Below, piece by piece: positions 1-9,435 of a stretch of 64,000 bases of DNA; position 1 is the first letter of the stretch, and each line of letters opens with the position of its first letter. The notes below the pieces were generated by a model. The model ran no database searches and was not told the DNA's origin. It saw nothing but the letters and a program-made list of their open reading frames with translations. The translations under genes and the position numbers were made by a program. The stretch lies in the NCBI RefSeq assembly GCF_030409905.1, contig NZ_JAUFQT010000001.1, positions 2,999,001 through 3,063,000 of the forward strand, read 5' to 3'. This DNA is from Echinicola jeungdonensis (GTDB lineage: Bacteria > Bacteroidota > Bacteroidia > Cytophagales > Cyclobacteriaceae).

Positions 1-1604
1 TGAAAAATAAGAACCTGTTCTTGTTGGTTAAGAGCTTCCTGAATTTTCTCCCTCAAAATCCTGGTGAAATCCAGTTTTAAAAGGTTCTTTTTTTTATCTG
101 CCAAAATATCTGCCATTACGAATTCCGGGAGTTGAGCTTCCCCAAATCGTTTGTTAAGGGGGACATAACCGTATTTTTGATTTTTGGCATTATAATATGA
201 TTCAAATGATGGAGTAGCGGTTCCCAAGAGGGTTTTGGCTTGGTGAAGCCATGCCAGCATGATAGCTGCATCCCTTGCTTGAAACCGGGGAGCGGGATCA
301 AATTGTTTAAAGGAGGGCTCATGTTCCTCATCAATAATAACCAAACCCAAACTGTCAAAGGGCAAAAAAATGGAAGATCTTACACCGACCACAAAGGAAA
401 AACGACCGCTTAGTACACCCTGCCAAACTTCCACCCGCTCATTGTCCGAGTATTTGGAATGAAAGATGCCCATTTTACTTCCAAATACTTTTTGTAAACG
501 GGCCACAATTTGGGTGGTTAGGGCGATTTCCGGAAGTAATAAAAGTACCTGTGAACCACTTTCCAGTACTTCTTTTATTAATTCAATATAGATTTCGGTT
601 TTTCCACTTCCGGTTATTCCATGTAAAAGGACCGTTTGTTTTGACTCAAATTGGTTTTTAATTTTCTCTAATCCTTCTTTTTGAAAAGGAGCCAATTCTA
701 TTTCCAGGTCTTTGGAAGGGATTTGTTCAAAGCGGCTTTTAATAACTTTGAATTCCTCCAATACCTCATTTTTAACAAGGGTCTTCAATGAACTTGTTGA
801 ACAACCTGCCTCAGAAAAGACTTTTTTGTTGAGGCCATTTTCATTTTTGGTAGAGTTTTGAAATACGGGTATTTCCTGGAGGTATTTTAGTAAGACCTCT
901 TCCTGCTTGGGCTTTTTACTAATGGTGTTAAATAGCTTTTCAAGTTCCGCTTTGGAAGAAGCATAAGGTTCCTTAAGCCTGATAAAATTTTCAACCTTAG
1001 GACTATATTTTTCCCTGACCTGCTCGTATACCAAAATTGCCTCTTTGAGCACCAGGCTTTTGATGATTCGGTGAGCTGATTTTAACCCAAGGAGCTTTCC
1101 ACAATCTTCATAAGCCAATTCATCCTTTTGTGTAAGAGCATCCAAAATGACCTGTTCCCGTTCATCAATGGGGAAAGAAGATGTTTGCTGATCAAATTCT
1201 GGGTTGAGTTGAATTTTACTTTCACTGTTAAGCTTGAGCCCTGAGGGAAGGGCAGCATTCATGACTTCCCCAATATGGCAGCAATAATATTCTGCCATCC
1301 AAGACCAAAACTTGATCTGGAGAGGGTTGACCACAGGCTGTTCATCAAGGATTTCCAAAATCGGTTTGGCTTCGTAAGCTTGGGGGGGCTTTTGGTGTAC
1401 CTTGCCAATGATCCCCGTGAGAACCTTTTTTCTCCCAAATTGTACAATTACTCGGTAACCTATCCCAATAGCTTTTTCCAGAGAACGGGGTATGCGATAA
1501 GTGAACATTTTGGGGATAGGCACCGGAAGGATAACATCAGCAAACACGGCAACTTCTGCCTCTTCACCGTCCAAATCAAATGTATCTCCAAAAAGATTTT
1601 CCAA
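1..1604 (-). CDS. priA: Primosomal protein N' (replication restart helicase PriA), 3' end cut by window
   Basis: PriA is the superfamily 2 DNA helicase that reloads the replisome at stalled forks. The minus frame is open from the TTG at 1604 to base 1. The N-terminal 3'-DNA-binding domain has the run ADVILPVPIPKMFTYRIP. The helicase core has Walker A GITGSGKTEIY (about 598-632), the TTQIVARL region, and the DEEH box (about 320-335), followed by LGTATPS. The frame leaves the window at EQVLIF, just before the NRRGY and zinc-binding cysteine region, so the C terminus is missing. No ATG is available near the N terminus. TTG at 1604 (7 bases past the upstream stop) is the first start after an in-frame stop; a GTG 19 codons on is the alternative. 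It probably shares a transcript with the DUF255 gene upstream. Confidence 0.93.
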   Translation of the reverse strand, partial: MENLFGDTFDLDGEEAEVAVFADVILPVPIPKMFTYRIPRSLEKAIGIGYRVIVQFGRKKVLTGIIGKVHQKPPQAYEAKPILEILDEQPVVNPLQIKFWSWMAEYYCCHIGEVMNAALPSGLKLNSESKIQLNPEFDQQTSSFPIDEREQVILDALTQKDELAYEDCGKLLGLKSAHRIIKSLVLKEAILVYEQVREKYSPKVENFIRLKEPYASSKAELEKLFNTISKKPKQEEVLLKYLQEIPVFQNSTKNENGLNKKVFSEAGCSTSSLKTLVKNEVLEEFKVIKSRFEQIPSKDLEIELAPFQKEGLEKIKNQFESKQTVLLHGITGSGKTEIYIELIKEVLESGSQVLLLLPEIALTTQIVARLQKVFGSKMGIFHSKYSDNERVEVWQGVLSGRFSFVVGVRSSIFLPFDSLGLVIIDEEHEPSFKQFDPAPRFQARDAAIMLAWLHQAKTLLGTATPSFESYYNAKNQKYGYVPLNKRFGEAQLPEFVMADILADKKKNLLKLDFTRILREKIQEALNQQEQVLIF

Positions 1605-1610
1605 GGTTAA

Positions 1611-3644
1611 TTAAAGGTTTGGAATTTGGGATAATGCTTCCTCAATGGTTGAAACAGGTTTTTTACAGGTCTCGTCAAAGCAAACGTAAATTAAAGCATT
1701 TCCATTTGAATCTGCTATTTTATGCTTTAATAGGGGGATATCACCATTTGGGCTTTCAGATGCTGCAATGGCCTTTTGACCTGGAAATACCTTAGATATT
1801 TGTCCCGCTATTTTTATTGCTCCCTTCCCAACAATAGCAATTTCTGGAGTATGGGCCAATCGTTCCAAATAGAGGCTTCCCCAATTGGTTAAAAACCCTG
1901 GTTCCTGGATCAGGAGTTTTTTCATCAAGCCCATTAAATTGGCAGATAGTTCCTTGTATTTTTCTTCATAAAAGTACAAGCTAAGTTGGTAAATATTCCT
2001 AGCCATCATGCTGTTGGATGAAGGGATAACATTGTCAAAAATCTCTTTTTTATTGGCTATAAGTACTTCTGCATCAGGGTTGTTAAAATAAAACAATCCT
2101 TCTTTTTCATCATAAAAATGCTCTAGTGTGTATTCAGTTAATGACTTGGCTTTTAAAAGCCATTTTGTTTCGAAACTGAGTTGGTACAGGTGGATGAATG
2201 CCTGTATCACTGCAGCGTAATCTTCCAAAAAGGCGGAGGTATAAGCTTTTCCATTTTTATAAGACCTAAATAGTTCTTCACCCTGCACCATTTTTTTAAG
2301 TAAAAAGGCCCCATTTGCAAGAGCTAGTTCTTTGGCTTTTTCTGAACCAGTTGCCCAATGAGCATAGGACAATCCAGAAATGGTCAAACCATTCCAACCA
2401 CTGATGATTTTATCGTCCAACCCTGGCCGGATGCGTTGATTACGCCTTTCCAAGAGCTGGCTTTTCATATTTTTCACCTTTTCGGTAAATTCATGTGGGG
2501 GGATTTCCTGCATTTCGGCCAATTTTTGGTAGGATTGGGTTTGAAATAATATGTTTACCCCGTTTTCCCAATTGCCTTTTTCCGAAATATTATAAAGGGG
2601 GAAAAACCAGTTTTTATCCATACCCATAATTTCTTCTAATTCAGAAGCCTTCCAAGTATAGAATTTCCCTTCCTCTCCTTCACTGTCAGCATCCAAGGCT
2701 GCATAAAATCCGCCTTCTTCCTGCAACATTTCCTTATCAATCCACTGGACGGTTTCGTCCACCTTTTCGGCAAAAAATGGGTCCTGGCTTATTTGATAAG
2801 CTTTGGCGAATAGGGCCAATAACTGACCATTGTCATAAAGCATTTTTTCAAAATGGGGAGCAAACCATTCACCATCTACAGAATAGCGGGCAAATCCACC
2901 CGCCAGATGATCATAAATCCCACCCATGCCCATCTTTTTAAGGGTGAAAATGACCTCTTCCACAAGTTTGCGATCATCTTTGGCTTGGGCCACATCCAAT
3001 ACAAAATGCCAAATAGAAGGCATGGGGAATTTGGGTGTGCGGTCCATGCCACCCCATTTTGGGTCTGTTTGGTTAATGATTTTTTGGACTACATGGGCCA
3101 AGTCTTTATTGGAAAGATCCTCCTTATCCTCCTGTAATCCATATTTTTCCTTTTCTAACCTTTGAATGCTTTTTCCAAAACCTTCTGCACTCTTTGCCAG
3201 CTCTTCATAATGTTTTTCATAGGCTTCAGCAATATTTTGAAGCAAACCTTTCCAATTGGGGTTCGGAAAATAAGTGCCCCCGTAAAATGGTTTTTGATTG
3301 GGCATTAGAAAAACATTTAAGGGCCATCCCCCATTTAAACCCATTGCCTGTACGGCATCCATATATATATTGTCCAGGTCAGGTCGTTCTTCCCGGTCAA
3401 TTTTGATGCAGATAAAATGCTCATTCATCAGTCGAGCAGTCTCTTCATCCTCAAAACTTTCATGTTCCATCACATGACACCAATGACAAGCAGAGTAACC
3501 TATGGAAACAATGATAGGTTTATTTTCTTTTTTGGCTCTTTCCAGGGCTTCTTTGCCCCAAGGATACCATTCTACAGGATTGTAAGCATGCTGTAAGAGA
3601 TAGGGGCTTTGACTATGAATTAGTTTATTGGCTTGAGCTGTCAT
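1611..3644 (-). CDS. DUF255 thioredoxin-domain protein (YyaL/SPATA20 family)
   Basis: This 677-residue protein has the full length of the YyaL/spermatogenesis-associated-20 family. Residues about 1-165 form a thioredoxin-like domain with a CHWCH motif at 53-57 ([18 protein letters not shown]) and the family signature [11 protein letters not shown]. The rest is a predicted alpha/alpha-barrel of the six-hairpin glycosidase type, with PKFPMPS and HFEKMLYDN blocks. The biochemical role of the family is not settled; a redox or sugar-related function has been suggested. No signal peptide is visible, so it should be cytoplasmic. It starts at ATG 3644 and ends 7 bases before the priA start, which suggests a shared transcript. 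Confidence 0.9.
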   Translation of the reverse strand: MTAQANKLIHSQSPYLLQHAYNPVEWYPWGKEALERAKKENKPIIVSIGYSACHWCHVMEHESFEDEETARLMNEHFICIKIDREERPDLDNIYMDAVQAMGLNGGWPLNVFLMPNQKPFYGGTYFPNPNWKGLLQNIAEAYEKHYEELAKSAEGFGKSIQRLEKEKYGLQEDKEDLSNKDLAHVVQKIINQTDPKWGGMDRTPKFPMPSIWHFVLDVAQAKDDRKLVEEVIFTLKKMGMGGIYDHLAGGFARYSVDGEWFAPHFEKMLYDNGQLLALFAKAYQISQDPFFAEKVDETVQWIDKEMLQEEGGFYAALDADSEGEEGKFYTWKASELEEIMGMDKNWFFPLYNISEKGNWENGVNILFQTQSYQKLAEMQEIPPHEFTEKVKNMKSQLLERRNQRIRPGLDDKIISGWNGLTISGLSYAHWATGSEKAKELALANGAFLLKKMVQGEELFRSYKNGKAYTSAFLEDYAAVIQAFIHLYQLSFETKWLLKAKSLTEYTLEHFYDEKEGLFYFNNPDAEVLIANKKEIFDNVIPSSNSMMARNIYQLSLYFYEEKYKELSANLMGLMKKLLIQEPGFLTNWGSLYLERLAHTPEIAIVGKGAIKIAGQISKVFPGQKAIAASESPNGDIPLLKHKIADSNGNALIYVCFDETCKKPVSTIEEALSQIPNL

Positions 3645-3682
3645 GATTTTAGGGTTTTACCTGAAAATATATTACCAAGTTA

Positions 3683-4663
3683 TTAAAAAGATAACAATCG
3701 TTTTTGGACCTCCCTGATTTCAACTGAAAAATCAATCTCACCAGAAAATTGTTCCATTTTTTGTAAGAGATTGATCAAGAATTGCCGATGGGATTTTCCT
3801 TTGGGGTTGAAAGCCTTGTGTTCCAGGGATTTTTGAATTTTAGCGATTTTATCTACTTTATGAAGTGTTTCTTCACTAAAACTACATGCTGTAAATTTTT
3901 CCCATATATAGTTTTCAGCCTGCTCGGTCGGATGGATCATATCTTCCTTATAATATCGGTAATCCCGGAGCTCATCCATCATTATTTCATAGCTTGGGAA
4001 ATAATGCACGTTCGGGAAATTTTGTTCTAATTGATGACAGGCAACTCTGAGCAAGGACTTGCTCAATTGGTTTTCTGGGATTCCATCTTTGATATGCCGG
4101 ACCGGGCTTACCGTTACAATGATATTTAAACTGGGGTTTATTATTTTAATTGAAGGGATTATTTGCTCAAAAGCTTCTAGGATTAGTGGCAATTCAAGGA
4201 GTTCCTTTTCAAAAAGTTGACTGGGCTGTTTATGGCAATTGGCAACCAGTTTTTGGGAAGCTTTGATGCGGTAAACATGGGAAGTTCCGAAAGTAAGGAT
4301 CAAATGAGACGCCCGGGCTAAAATAGAGGCTGTTTTATTTTGTTGTTCCTGGAAAAGTTTCATAAAACCTTCCTGCGAGTCTGCAGTAATATCAGAGTGA
4401 AGTTCATAGTGCAAGTAACGATCTTCCTGCTGGATCAACCATTGTGAGGAAAGGGCTTCCCTATGAATGGATTTTTTTATTAGTTCAAAAATGGAAATAG
4501 GGTTGAAAATCGTCCCAAATGGATTGTTGAGGACCTCAAATTTGTGTTTTTGAAGCTTTTGGCCAATTACAGTTGAAAAACAAGAGCCTACTGAAACTAT
4601 TGGTGCATCATAACTGATTAGTGGAAGAATAGGGGATATAGGAAATGTGGTCTGCAATTGCAT
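3683..4663 (-). CDS. GSCFA domain-containing protein
   Basis: A 326-residue protein of the GSCFA family, which is common in Bacteroidota. The family-naming motif appears as VGSCFS (residues 25-30). It is followed by LTFGTSHVYR (123-132), TVSPVRH (184-190) and DMIHPTEQAENYIWEKF (from 241). The GSC serine and the D241-xx-H244 pair fit a SGNH-hydrolase-like catalytic triad, so an esterase or acyl-transfer reaction is likely, but the substrate is unknown. There is no signal peptide. It lies 38 bases upstream of the DUF255 gene on the same strand. The family call is strong; the chemistry is inferred from fold resemblance. Confidence 0.85.
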   Translation of the reverse strand: MQLQTTFPISPILPLISYDAPIVSVGSCFSTVIGQKLQKHKFEVLNNPFGTIFNPISIFELIKKSIHREALSSQWLIQQEDRYLHYELHSDITADSQEGFMKLFQEQQNKTASILARASHLILTFGTSHVYRIKASQKLVANCHKQPSQLFEKELLELPLILEAFEQIIPSIKIINPSLNIIVTVSPVRHIKDGIPENQLSKSLLRVACHQLEQNFPNVHYFPSYEIMMDELRDYRYYKEDMIHPTEQAENYIWEKFTACSFSEETLHKVDKIAKIQKSLEHKAFNPKGKSHRQFLINLLQKMEQFSGEIDFSVEIREVQKRLLSF

Positions 4664-4913
4664 AGGATAAAAATAAGCAAAAGTGTTGGTTTTATAGGAA
4701 AAAAAATAAAACTGGATGACAAACTCGAATTTTGGCCCCCAATTCCTTGGGATATGGAATTTCTTAATATAAGGGTTGCAGAAATTATATTAAATTAAAC
4801 AGTTTGTTATCAATGGATTATCATACATATTTTTTTATTGATAATATAATTTGTTTTAGTTATGTTTATTGGATATTTGTTAATAGCGATTATTCAATTC
4901 AAACCGTACCATC

Positions 4914-5165
4914 ATGCAAACAAGTAAACTGGAAAAAACTGTAGAGTCAGTGGTTGAAAAACTTCAAAAACTAAAAGTAAATGACCATTTAGTATCAGAG
5001 CTTCAATGGTGCCTAGGTAGTTATCGTAATGATAACAATCCTTCTGGCCTTTTGGAAAAAGGGAATATAGCACTGGTATTGTTGAAGCAAGTAAAAGAAA
5101 AAAACAGCCGTTCGGTGTCCAAAAAATTGATAGAGGATTTAGAAAAAGCAGTAATTTTAGCCTAA
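4914..5165 (+). CDS. Small conserved-looking hypothetical protein (83 aa)
   Basis: I do not recognise this family. The ORF has 83 codons, starts with ATG, has good codon usage, and is predicted to be almost entirely helical (repeated K/E/L heptad-like pattern, for example KLEKTVESVVEKLQKLKV). It contains a single Cys and no signal peptide or membrane segment. It has its own 250-base AT-rich leader and is convergent with the ribosomal operon, sharing the hairpin at 5186-5217. Length, composition and isolated location suggest a small regulatory or structural helical protein, but nothing in the sequence names a function. Confidence 0.6.
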   Translation: MQTSKLEKTVESVVEKLQKLKVNDHLVSELQWCLGSYRNDNNPSGLLEKGNIALVLLKQVKEKNSRSVSKKLIEDLEKAVILA

Positions 5166-5185
5166 TTTTTCATTCCCTTAAAAAT

Positions 5186-5217
5186 AGGAAAGGCCATCCA
5201 AAATGGATAGCCTTCCT
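5186..5217 (-). terminator. Terminator hairpin after rplI (possibly bidirectional)
   Basis: The arms 5186-5199 and 5205-5217 pair with one bulge around a 5-base loop. Read on the minus strand, the hairpin is followed by ATTTTTAA. It lies between the stop codons of two convergent genes, rplI and the 83-residue ORF. Confidence 0.7.
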
Positions 5218-5242
5218 CTTATGATTTTTATAATAGCTGAAA

Positions 5243-5686
5243 TTATTCAGCTACTACACTAAATTTTACTTCAGTTTTCACCTCTCTGTGAAGGTCTACT
5301 TCAGCAGTGTATTCACCCGCACCGGTAACAGGGCTTGAGATAGAAATTTTCTTTCTGTCCACCTCAATACCTTTTTCAGCAAGAGCATCGGAAATTTGTA
5401 GAGTGGTCACTTTACCAAATATCTTACCGGAATCACCGATTTTAGCTTTGATTTCAAGTGTAACTCCTTCAATCTTCCCAGCCAGCTCCTTAGCTTTAGT
5501 TTTAATTTTTTCAGCTTTGTGAGCGGCTTGCTTAATGTTTTCTTCTAGGATTCTTTTGTTAGAAGCAGTGGCTAAAACGGCATAACCCTGAGGAATAAGG
5601 TAATTTCTGCCATGACCTGGTTTTACAGTTACCATGTCATTTTTGTAGCCAAGTCCTTTTATGTCTGTTTTTAAAATAACTTCCAT
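5243..5686 (-). CDS. rplI: 50S ribosomal protein L9
   Basis: L9 binds 23S rRNA domain V at the base of the L1 stalk and influences frame maintenance. The 147-residue product begins MEVILKTDIKGLGYKNDMVTV (split here from its continuation KPGHGRNYLIPQGYA), which is the classical L9 N-terminal domain signature. A long connecting helix (residues about 45-75, rich in K/A/E) and the C-terminal rRNA-binding domain with GKIFGKVTT follow. The length is normal. It is the last gene of the rpsF-rpsR-rplI operon, 41 bases after rpsR, and ends just before a terminator hairpin. Confidence 0.97.
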   Translation of the reverse strand: MEVILKTDIKGLGYKNDMVTVKPGHGRNYLIPQGYAVLATASNKRILEENIKQAAHKAEKIKTKAKELAGKIEGVTLEIKAKIGDSGKIFGKVTTLQISDALAEKGIEVDRKKISISSPVTGAGEYTAEVDLHREVKTEVKFSVVAE

Positions 5687-5727
5687 TGTTGTATGATTTT
5701 AAAGTATTTGAATAGAACAGGAACGGA

Positions 5728-5979
5728 TTATTTCAACCCGTCAGTCACATAAGGTAACAAGGCCAAATGTCTTGCCTTTTTAATGGCATTGGCTACTTTT
5801 CTTTGAAATTTAGCAGAGTTTCCGGTTAGCCTTCTTGGAAGGATTTTACCTTGCTCATTTACAAACTTCAACAAGAAGTTAGGGTCTTTATAATCAATGT
5901 ACTTGATGCCTAATTTTTTAAAACGGCAGTACTTTTTCTTATTTTGTTCTCTGTTGATTGGTTCGTTCTTAAGTGTCAT
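5728..5979 (-). CDS. rpsR: 30S ribosomal protein S18
   Basis: S18 pairs with S6 on the platform of the small subunit. This 83-residue protein carries the family motifs [20 protein letters not shown] and [20 protein letters not shown], then [12 protein letters not shown] near the C terminus. The length is normal. Its ATG overlaps the rpsF stop codon (ATGA, 5976-5979), so translation of the two is probably coupled, in keeping with the S6:S18 heterodimer. Only one cysteine (CRF) is present, so a complete zinc site is unlikely. Confidence 0.97.
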   Translation of the reverse strand: MTLKNEPINREQNKKKYCRFKKLGIKYIDYKDPNFLLKFVNEQGKILPRRLTGNSAKFQRKVANAIKKARHLALLPYVTDGLK

Positions 5980-6347
5980 TTTGCAGCCTCCTCTTTTACT
6001 TCAGATTTTTTGTTGAATTCTCCTTTTCTTCTTCTTTCGGCATAAGCAATGGCATGCTTATCCAAAGCTGTGGTCAAGAAACGCATTACTTTTTCGTCTC
6101 TTCTAAGCTCAACCTCGAATTTCTTGATCAAAGTGGGCTCGCTCTTGAACTCAATCAAAATGTAAAAACCTGTGGTTTTTTTGTCGATTGGGTAGGCTAA
6201 TTTTTTAAGCCCCCAGTTTTCCACGTTGATAACATCTGCTCCCTCTTCCTTTAACAAGCTAATGAACTTGTCAACGGTATCCTTCATCTGAACATCAGAC
6301 AAAACGGGAGTTAAAATGAATACCGTTTCGTAATTTTTTTGGAACAT
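5976..6347 (-). CDS. rpsF: 30S ribosomal protein S6
   Basis: The 123-residue product shows the S6 pattern: N-terminal [13 protein letters not shown], central [20 protein letters not shown], then [18 protein letters not shown]6 binds S18 and the central domain of 16S rRNA. The C-terminal tail is rich in Lys and Glu ([11 protein letters not shown]), as is usual. It is the first gene of the rpsF-rpsR-rplI operon; a textbook Bacteroidota promoter lies upstream at 6386-6417. Confidence 0.97.
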   Translation of the reverse strand: MFQKNYETVFILTPVLSDVQMKDTVDKFISLLKEEGADVINVENWGLKKLAYPIDKKTTGFYILIEFKSEPTLIKKFEVELRRDEKVMRFLTTALDKHAIAYAERRRKGEFNKKSEVKEEAAK

Positions 6348-6385
6348 GTTAATAATCGTTTAGATATAATTGTTTTAATAGATCG

Positions 6386-6417
6386 CAAAAATAGAGGTTT
6401 ATTCTTTTTAATCCAAA
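6386..6417 (-). promoter_or_regulatory. Bacteroidota sigma-ABfr-type promoter of rpsF operon
   Basis: On the minus strand a -33 TTTG (6414-6417) is followed, after 20 bases, by -7 TATTTTTG (6386-6393). This matches the Bacteroidetes consensus TTTG-N17-23-TAnnTTTG exactly. It lies about 40 bases upstream of the rpsF start codon. Confidence 0.7.
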
Positions 6418-6518
6418 GGGATAGGCGAGGATATAAAGAAAAAACACCCTGGAAGAGGTTTTTTCACTAAAGAGAAAACTGTGCTTTGTAGAAGGCAATT
6501 GCTTCTATTAAGCTCCTC

Positions 6519-6557
6519 CAAATAAATAAGAGAAGTTTAACTTCTCTTATTTATTTG
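6519..6557 (-). terminator. Long perfect hairpin terminating the coiled-coil gene
   Basis: Two 19-base arms (6519-6537 and 6539-6557) are perfectly complementary with a one-base centre, so the real loop is slightly larger. The distal arm contains the stop codon of the 6551-7471 gene. The stem is AT-rich and lacks a long U tract, so termination strength is uncertain. Confidence 0.6.
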
Positions 6558-7471
6558 ATTTCAAAATCTTTATTGCCGATCTGAAAACCATCAGCATAAA
6601 TCCGAACTTCATAAATCCCTTCTGTATATTCGGTTCCTTTTTCATACAGGTAAATGAGTTTTTGACTGGAATTATCGAAGAGGATATCCTGCTTAGCAGT
6701 AAAAAATTCCTCTCTTCCATCAATATTAAAGGTTCCTGATCCTTTTGCAATGTCAAAGATGACCTGATTATTGGGAGCTACCACCTGAACAAAAATATCT
6801 TTGGTTCCGGGGTCTGCCACTTTATTTTCGGTAAGGTTAAAGGATATTTTAAGTTTTTCAAGGTGACGGTTTTTAAAAGATCCCTCTCTTTCCCTACCTC
6901 TTGAATTGACAGCTGCTATGGTAATATTTTCTGCATGTAGCCTTTGGGCCATATTTACCTTTTCTTTTAACTGTTCCTGTTTGAGGTTAAGTTGTACGAT
7001 GGAGTCTTCAATTTCTGCCTTGGAAGTTTTTAGATCCTGATTTTCGGTAAAAAGTTGCTCATTGACTTGTTTCAACCGAACTATTTCCAGGTCTTTTTCG
7101 GCCAGGACATTGGAAAAGCTGTCTATTTTTTTGTTGAGCTGGGCAATCTCTGCTGCAGAACGGTTACGATCAGTGTTACGTTCCTGGATCAACTCTTCCT
7201 TTAGCATGATCAGAGAATCCACATTTCCTCCCAGTTTTTTGATTTCCTGAATCCTGAGGTCCAATTGGTAAGCCATTGAATCAATCCTTAGGTTGAGGTT
7301 GTTGTTTTCCTCTGAAAGAATGAGAATTTCCTCGGTTTTATTTGATTTTTCTACATTGTCAAAATACAACTTAATACCACTGACAATCACTAAAAGGATC
7401 AAAACAATAATGAGGATATTTTTACCTCTTTCATTTTTGGATTTTTTTTCTTCGGGTATATTAGTACTCAT
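6551..7471 (-). CDS. Membrane-anchored coiled-coil protein of unknown function
   Basis: I do not recognise a named family. The 306-residue protein has a short charged cytoplasmic N terminus (to about 17), one membrane segment (NILIIVLILLVIVSGIKLYF, about 18-38), a long coiled coil (about 40-185, heptads rich in L/E/K/Q), and a C-terminal beta-rich domain (about 200-306) with TKDIFVQVVAPNNQVIFD and EGIYEVRIYADG. The layout suggests a bitopic protein with its bulk in the periplasm, perhaps a scaffold at the envelope. It starts at ATG 7471, is transcribed alone, and ends in a hairpin. Confidence 0.75.
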   Translation of the reverse strand: MSTNIPEEKKSKNERGKNILIIVLILLVIVSGIKLYFDNVEKSNKTEEILILSEENNNLNLRIDSMAYQLDLRIQEIKKLGGNVDSLIMLKEELIQERNTDRNRSAAEIAQLNKKIDSFSNVLAEKDLEIVRLKQVNEQLFTENQDLKTSKAEIEDSIVQLNLKQEQLKEKVNMAQRLHAENITIAAVNSRGREREGSFKNRHLEKLKISFNLTENKVADPGTKDIFVQVVAPNNQVIFDIAKGSGTFNIDGREEFFTAKQDILFDNSSQKLIYLYEKGTEYTEGIYEVRIYADGFQIGNKDFEIK

Positions 7472-7517
7472 ATTTTAAAGTTAATTAGGCCTCATTTAAT
7501 CTAAAGATACCATTCAA

Positions 7518-8111
7518 ATGTACACACATTTTAATGAAAATTTCTGGACTTCCAGGTACTTGCAGGGTCGTACTGAATGGGACACAGGAAGTATAACCAT
7601 TCCCATAAAGCAATATTTAGACCAAATTCCCAACAAGAAAGTGAATATTTTAATTCCTGGGGCGGGGAATGGGCATGAAGTAGCCTATTCTCATGAAATA
7701 GGGTTTAAAAATGTACATATTTTGGATATTTCACCAATTCCTTTAAAAGCATTTTTGAATCATTTTCCGGAATTTCCTAAAAATCATGTTCATCAGGAGG
7801 ATTTTTTTCAACATAAGGGCTAATACGATCTAATTTTGGAACAAACATTTTTTTGTGCACTCGAACCCGGAAAAAGAAAAGAGTATGCTCAAAAAATGTT
7901 CGAATTGCTAAAACCTTCCGGAAAACTGGTTGGGGTGCTATTCGAGGGGGAATTTGGGGTAGATTTACCTCCATTTGGAGGAACTAAAGAAGAATATTTG
8001 AGTTATTTTAAGCCCCTGTTTAAAATCCATACCATAGAACCTTGTTATAACTCTATTCCCCCCAGACAAGGTAAAGAATTATTTATTATCTTGGAGAAGC
8101 CAGCCAAATAA
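7518..8111 (+). pseudogene. Thiopurine S-methyltransferase-like methyltransferase, broken by an in-frame TAA
   Basis: Two ORFs, 7518-7823 and 7836-8111, lie in the same frame and form one TPMT-family SAM-dependent methyltransferase of about 197 residues, the usual length. The first half has the substrate/cofactor signatures FWTSRY (9-14), SAM motif I NILIPGAGNGHE (43-54) and D70. The second half continues with LILEQTFFCALEPGKR and FEGEFGVDLPPFGG. The only defect is a single TAA at 7821-7823, at the position where intact relatives have a residue just before YDLI-E. The codon needs only one base change to be sense. The second half could restart only at weak internal sites. The function of the intact enzyme would be methyl transfer to a thiol or similar acceptor. 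Confidence 0.88.
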
Positions 8112-8188
8112 GGCCCCATAGGACATTGCATTGGAATACCCAATTCCGTCTTTTTTTAAACAAATTCAGATTATTTTATGATAATCCA

Positions 8189-8974
8189 TTAAAAATGAAG
8201 GATATAATTGTTTTTTGGAACTCCTTTCTTGAAAAATAAAATACCACATTCAAAAAAATCCATGCTGACAGTCAGTCCTGGATATGTTTTGATTTCCTCC
8301 CAAGCCTTTTCCATTCCTTGCGACCAATGAATATCTCCAATGGCTACAATGCTATCCTCGTGCAAGAAGGGGAGGATTTGGTCAAAATATGCAATAGTAG
8401 CCTTATAAGTATGGTGAGCATCCATCAGTACAAAATCCAACTTTGGTTTTTTTTTCAAAAAGTAGGGAAGAGTTTGATCTATATTTCCTCTTACTAATTG
8501 AATAGGAAATCTTTCTTCAAAGATGCTCTCTGCCAAATCCCCCAAAGCTTCAGCCCCTTCAAAGGTAAATAAAGTACCTTTGGTGACTTTTGCTAAATAG
8601 CAGGTATTGATCCCAACGCATGTTCCTAGCTCCAGGACAGTTTGGGCAGGTGTTTTACCGCAAAAAAATTGATACAAGAGGGAAAACTTGGTTGGGCTGC
8701 TGCTATGACGGGTGATGGCTGCTATCTTTCTGTGTTTTTCTTTTTTTAAGGCCCTGGAACCGGCACCAAAATCTTTAATGGGAATGCTGCGTTGATCTTG
8801 AAGCAATTTAATTTTTTTAGCTTCCAATTCTGGAAAACTTTTTTGGTGGTTTTTCTGATACTTCCTAAGTCCCTGATACATTTGATAAGCAAATGGGGAT
8901 TGCAACGAGTGGTGGTCTTCTTTTTTTAAAAAGTATTTTAAATAGGAAAGAAAAGAGAAAAGTTGATTTTGCAC
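8189..8974 (-). CDS. Class I SAM-dependent methyltransferase
   Basis: A 261-residue protein with a Rossmann methyltransferase core. Motif I is VLELGTCVGIN (113-123), the acidic ribose-binding position is E139 in FTFEGA, and a post-motif LDFVLMDAHHTY (179-190) resembles O-methyltransferases. The N-terminal 90 residues, with HSLQSPFAYQMYQ, match a Bacteroidota subgroup that has no assigned substrate. The start is GTG at 8974, two bases after the apaG stop; a later ATG would remove the conserved N-terminal block. It is convergent with the broken TPMT-like gene and probably co-transcribed with apaG. Confidence 0.82.
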   Translation of the reverse strand: MQNQLFSFLSYLKYFLKKEDHHSLQSPFAYQMYQGLRKYQKNHQKSFPELEAKKIKLLQDQRSIPIKDFGAGSRALKKEKHRKIAAITRHSSSPTKFSLLYQFFCGKTPAQTVLELGTCVGINTCYLAKVTKGTLFTFEGAEALGDLAESIFEERFPIQLVRGNIDQTLPYFLKKKPKLDFVLMDAHHTYKATIAYFDQILPFLHEDSIVAIGDIHWSQGMEKAWEEIKTYPGLTVSMDFFECGILFFKKGVPKNNYILHF

Positions 8975-8976
8975 AA

Positions 8977-9363
8977 TTAGTTGTCAAATAAGTCTGCAAT
9001 TAATTGGAATTCAGGAATGATAACCTCAATAAGCTGACCATTTTGTAATTTTTCCAAAATATAGCTTCCCTTCATTTTTCCGAGTCCGGAATGCAAATTA
9101 CACCCAGAAACATAGGTATGGGATTGGCCAGGTTCTAATATGGGTTGTTGGCCGATCACACCGTCACCCTCTACAATTTTGGTGTCCATTCCAGCATCAG
9201 AAATTTCCCATTTCCTCCTCAAAAGTTGAGTGGTGAAGGCGCTATTGTTTTCAATGGTTATTTGGTAAGTAAAAACAAAATGATGCTGATGAGGGCTAGA
9301 ATATTTCCCTTGATAAGTGGCCTCTACGCTGACCTTGATACCTTGAGTGATTGCCGTAACCAT
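8977..9363 (-). CDS. apaG: ApaG domain protein
   Basis: This 128-residue protein is a complete ApaG, an immunoglobulin-like beta-sandwich. Diagnostic segments are YQGKYSSPHQHHFVFTYQITIEN (only part needed: HHFVFTYQITIEN), LLRRKWEISDA, VEGDGVIGQQPILEPGQSH, and YVSGCNLHSGLGKMKGSY. In Proteobacteria ApaG is linked to Co2+/Mg2+ homeostasis and diadenosine tetraphosphate; its biochemical role is unresolved. It starts at ATG 9363, divergent from ung with 72 bases between them, and is followed after 2 bases by the methyltransferase gene. Confidence 0.93.
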   Translation of the reverse strand: MVTAITQGIKVSVEATYQGKYSSPHQHHFVFTYQITIENNSAFTTQLLRRKWEISDAGMDTKIVEGDGVIGQQPILEPGQSHTYVSGCNLHSGLGKMKGSYILEKLQNGQLIEVIIPEFQLIADLFDN

Positions 9364-9435
9364 TAAAATTTTTGAGTAAATGGATATTTGTCCGAAATTA
9401 AGGGTTTCTTATGAATTCTCAAGTGAAAAAACTAA

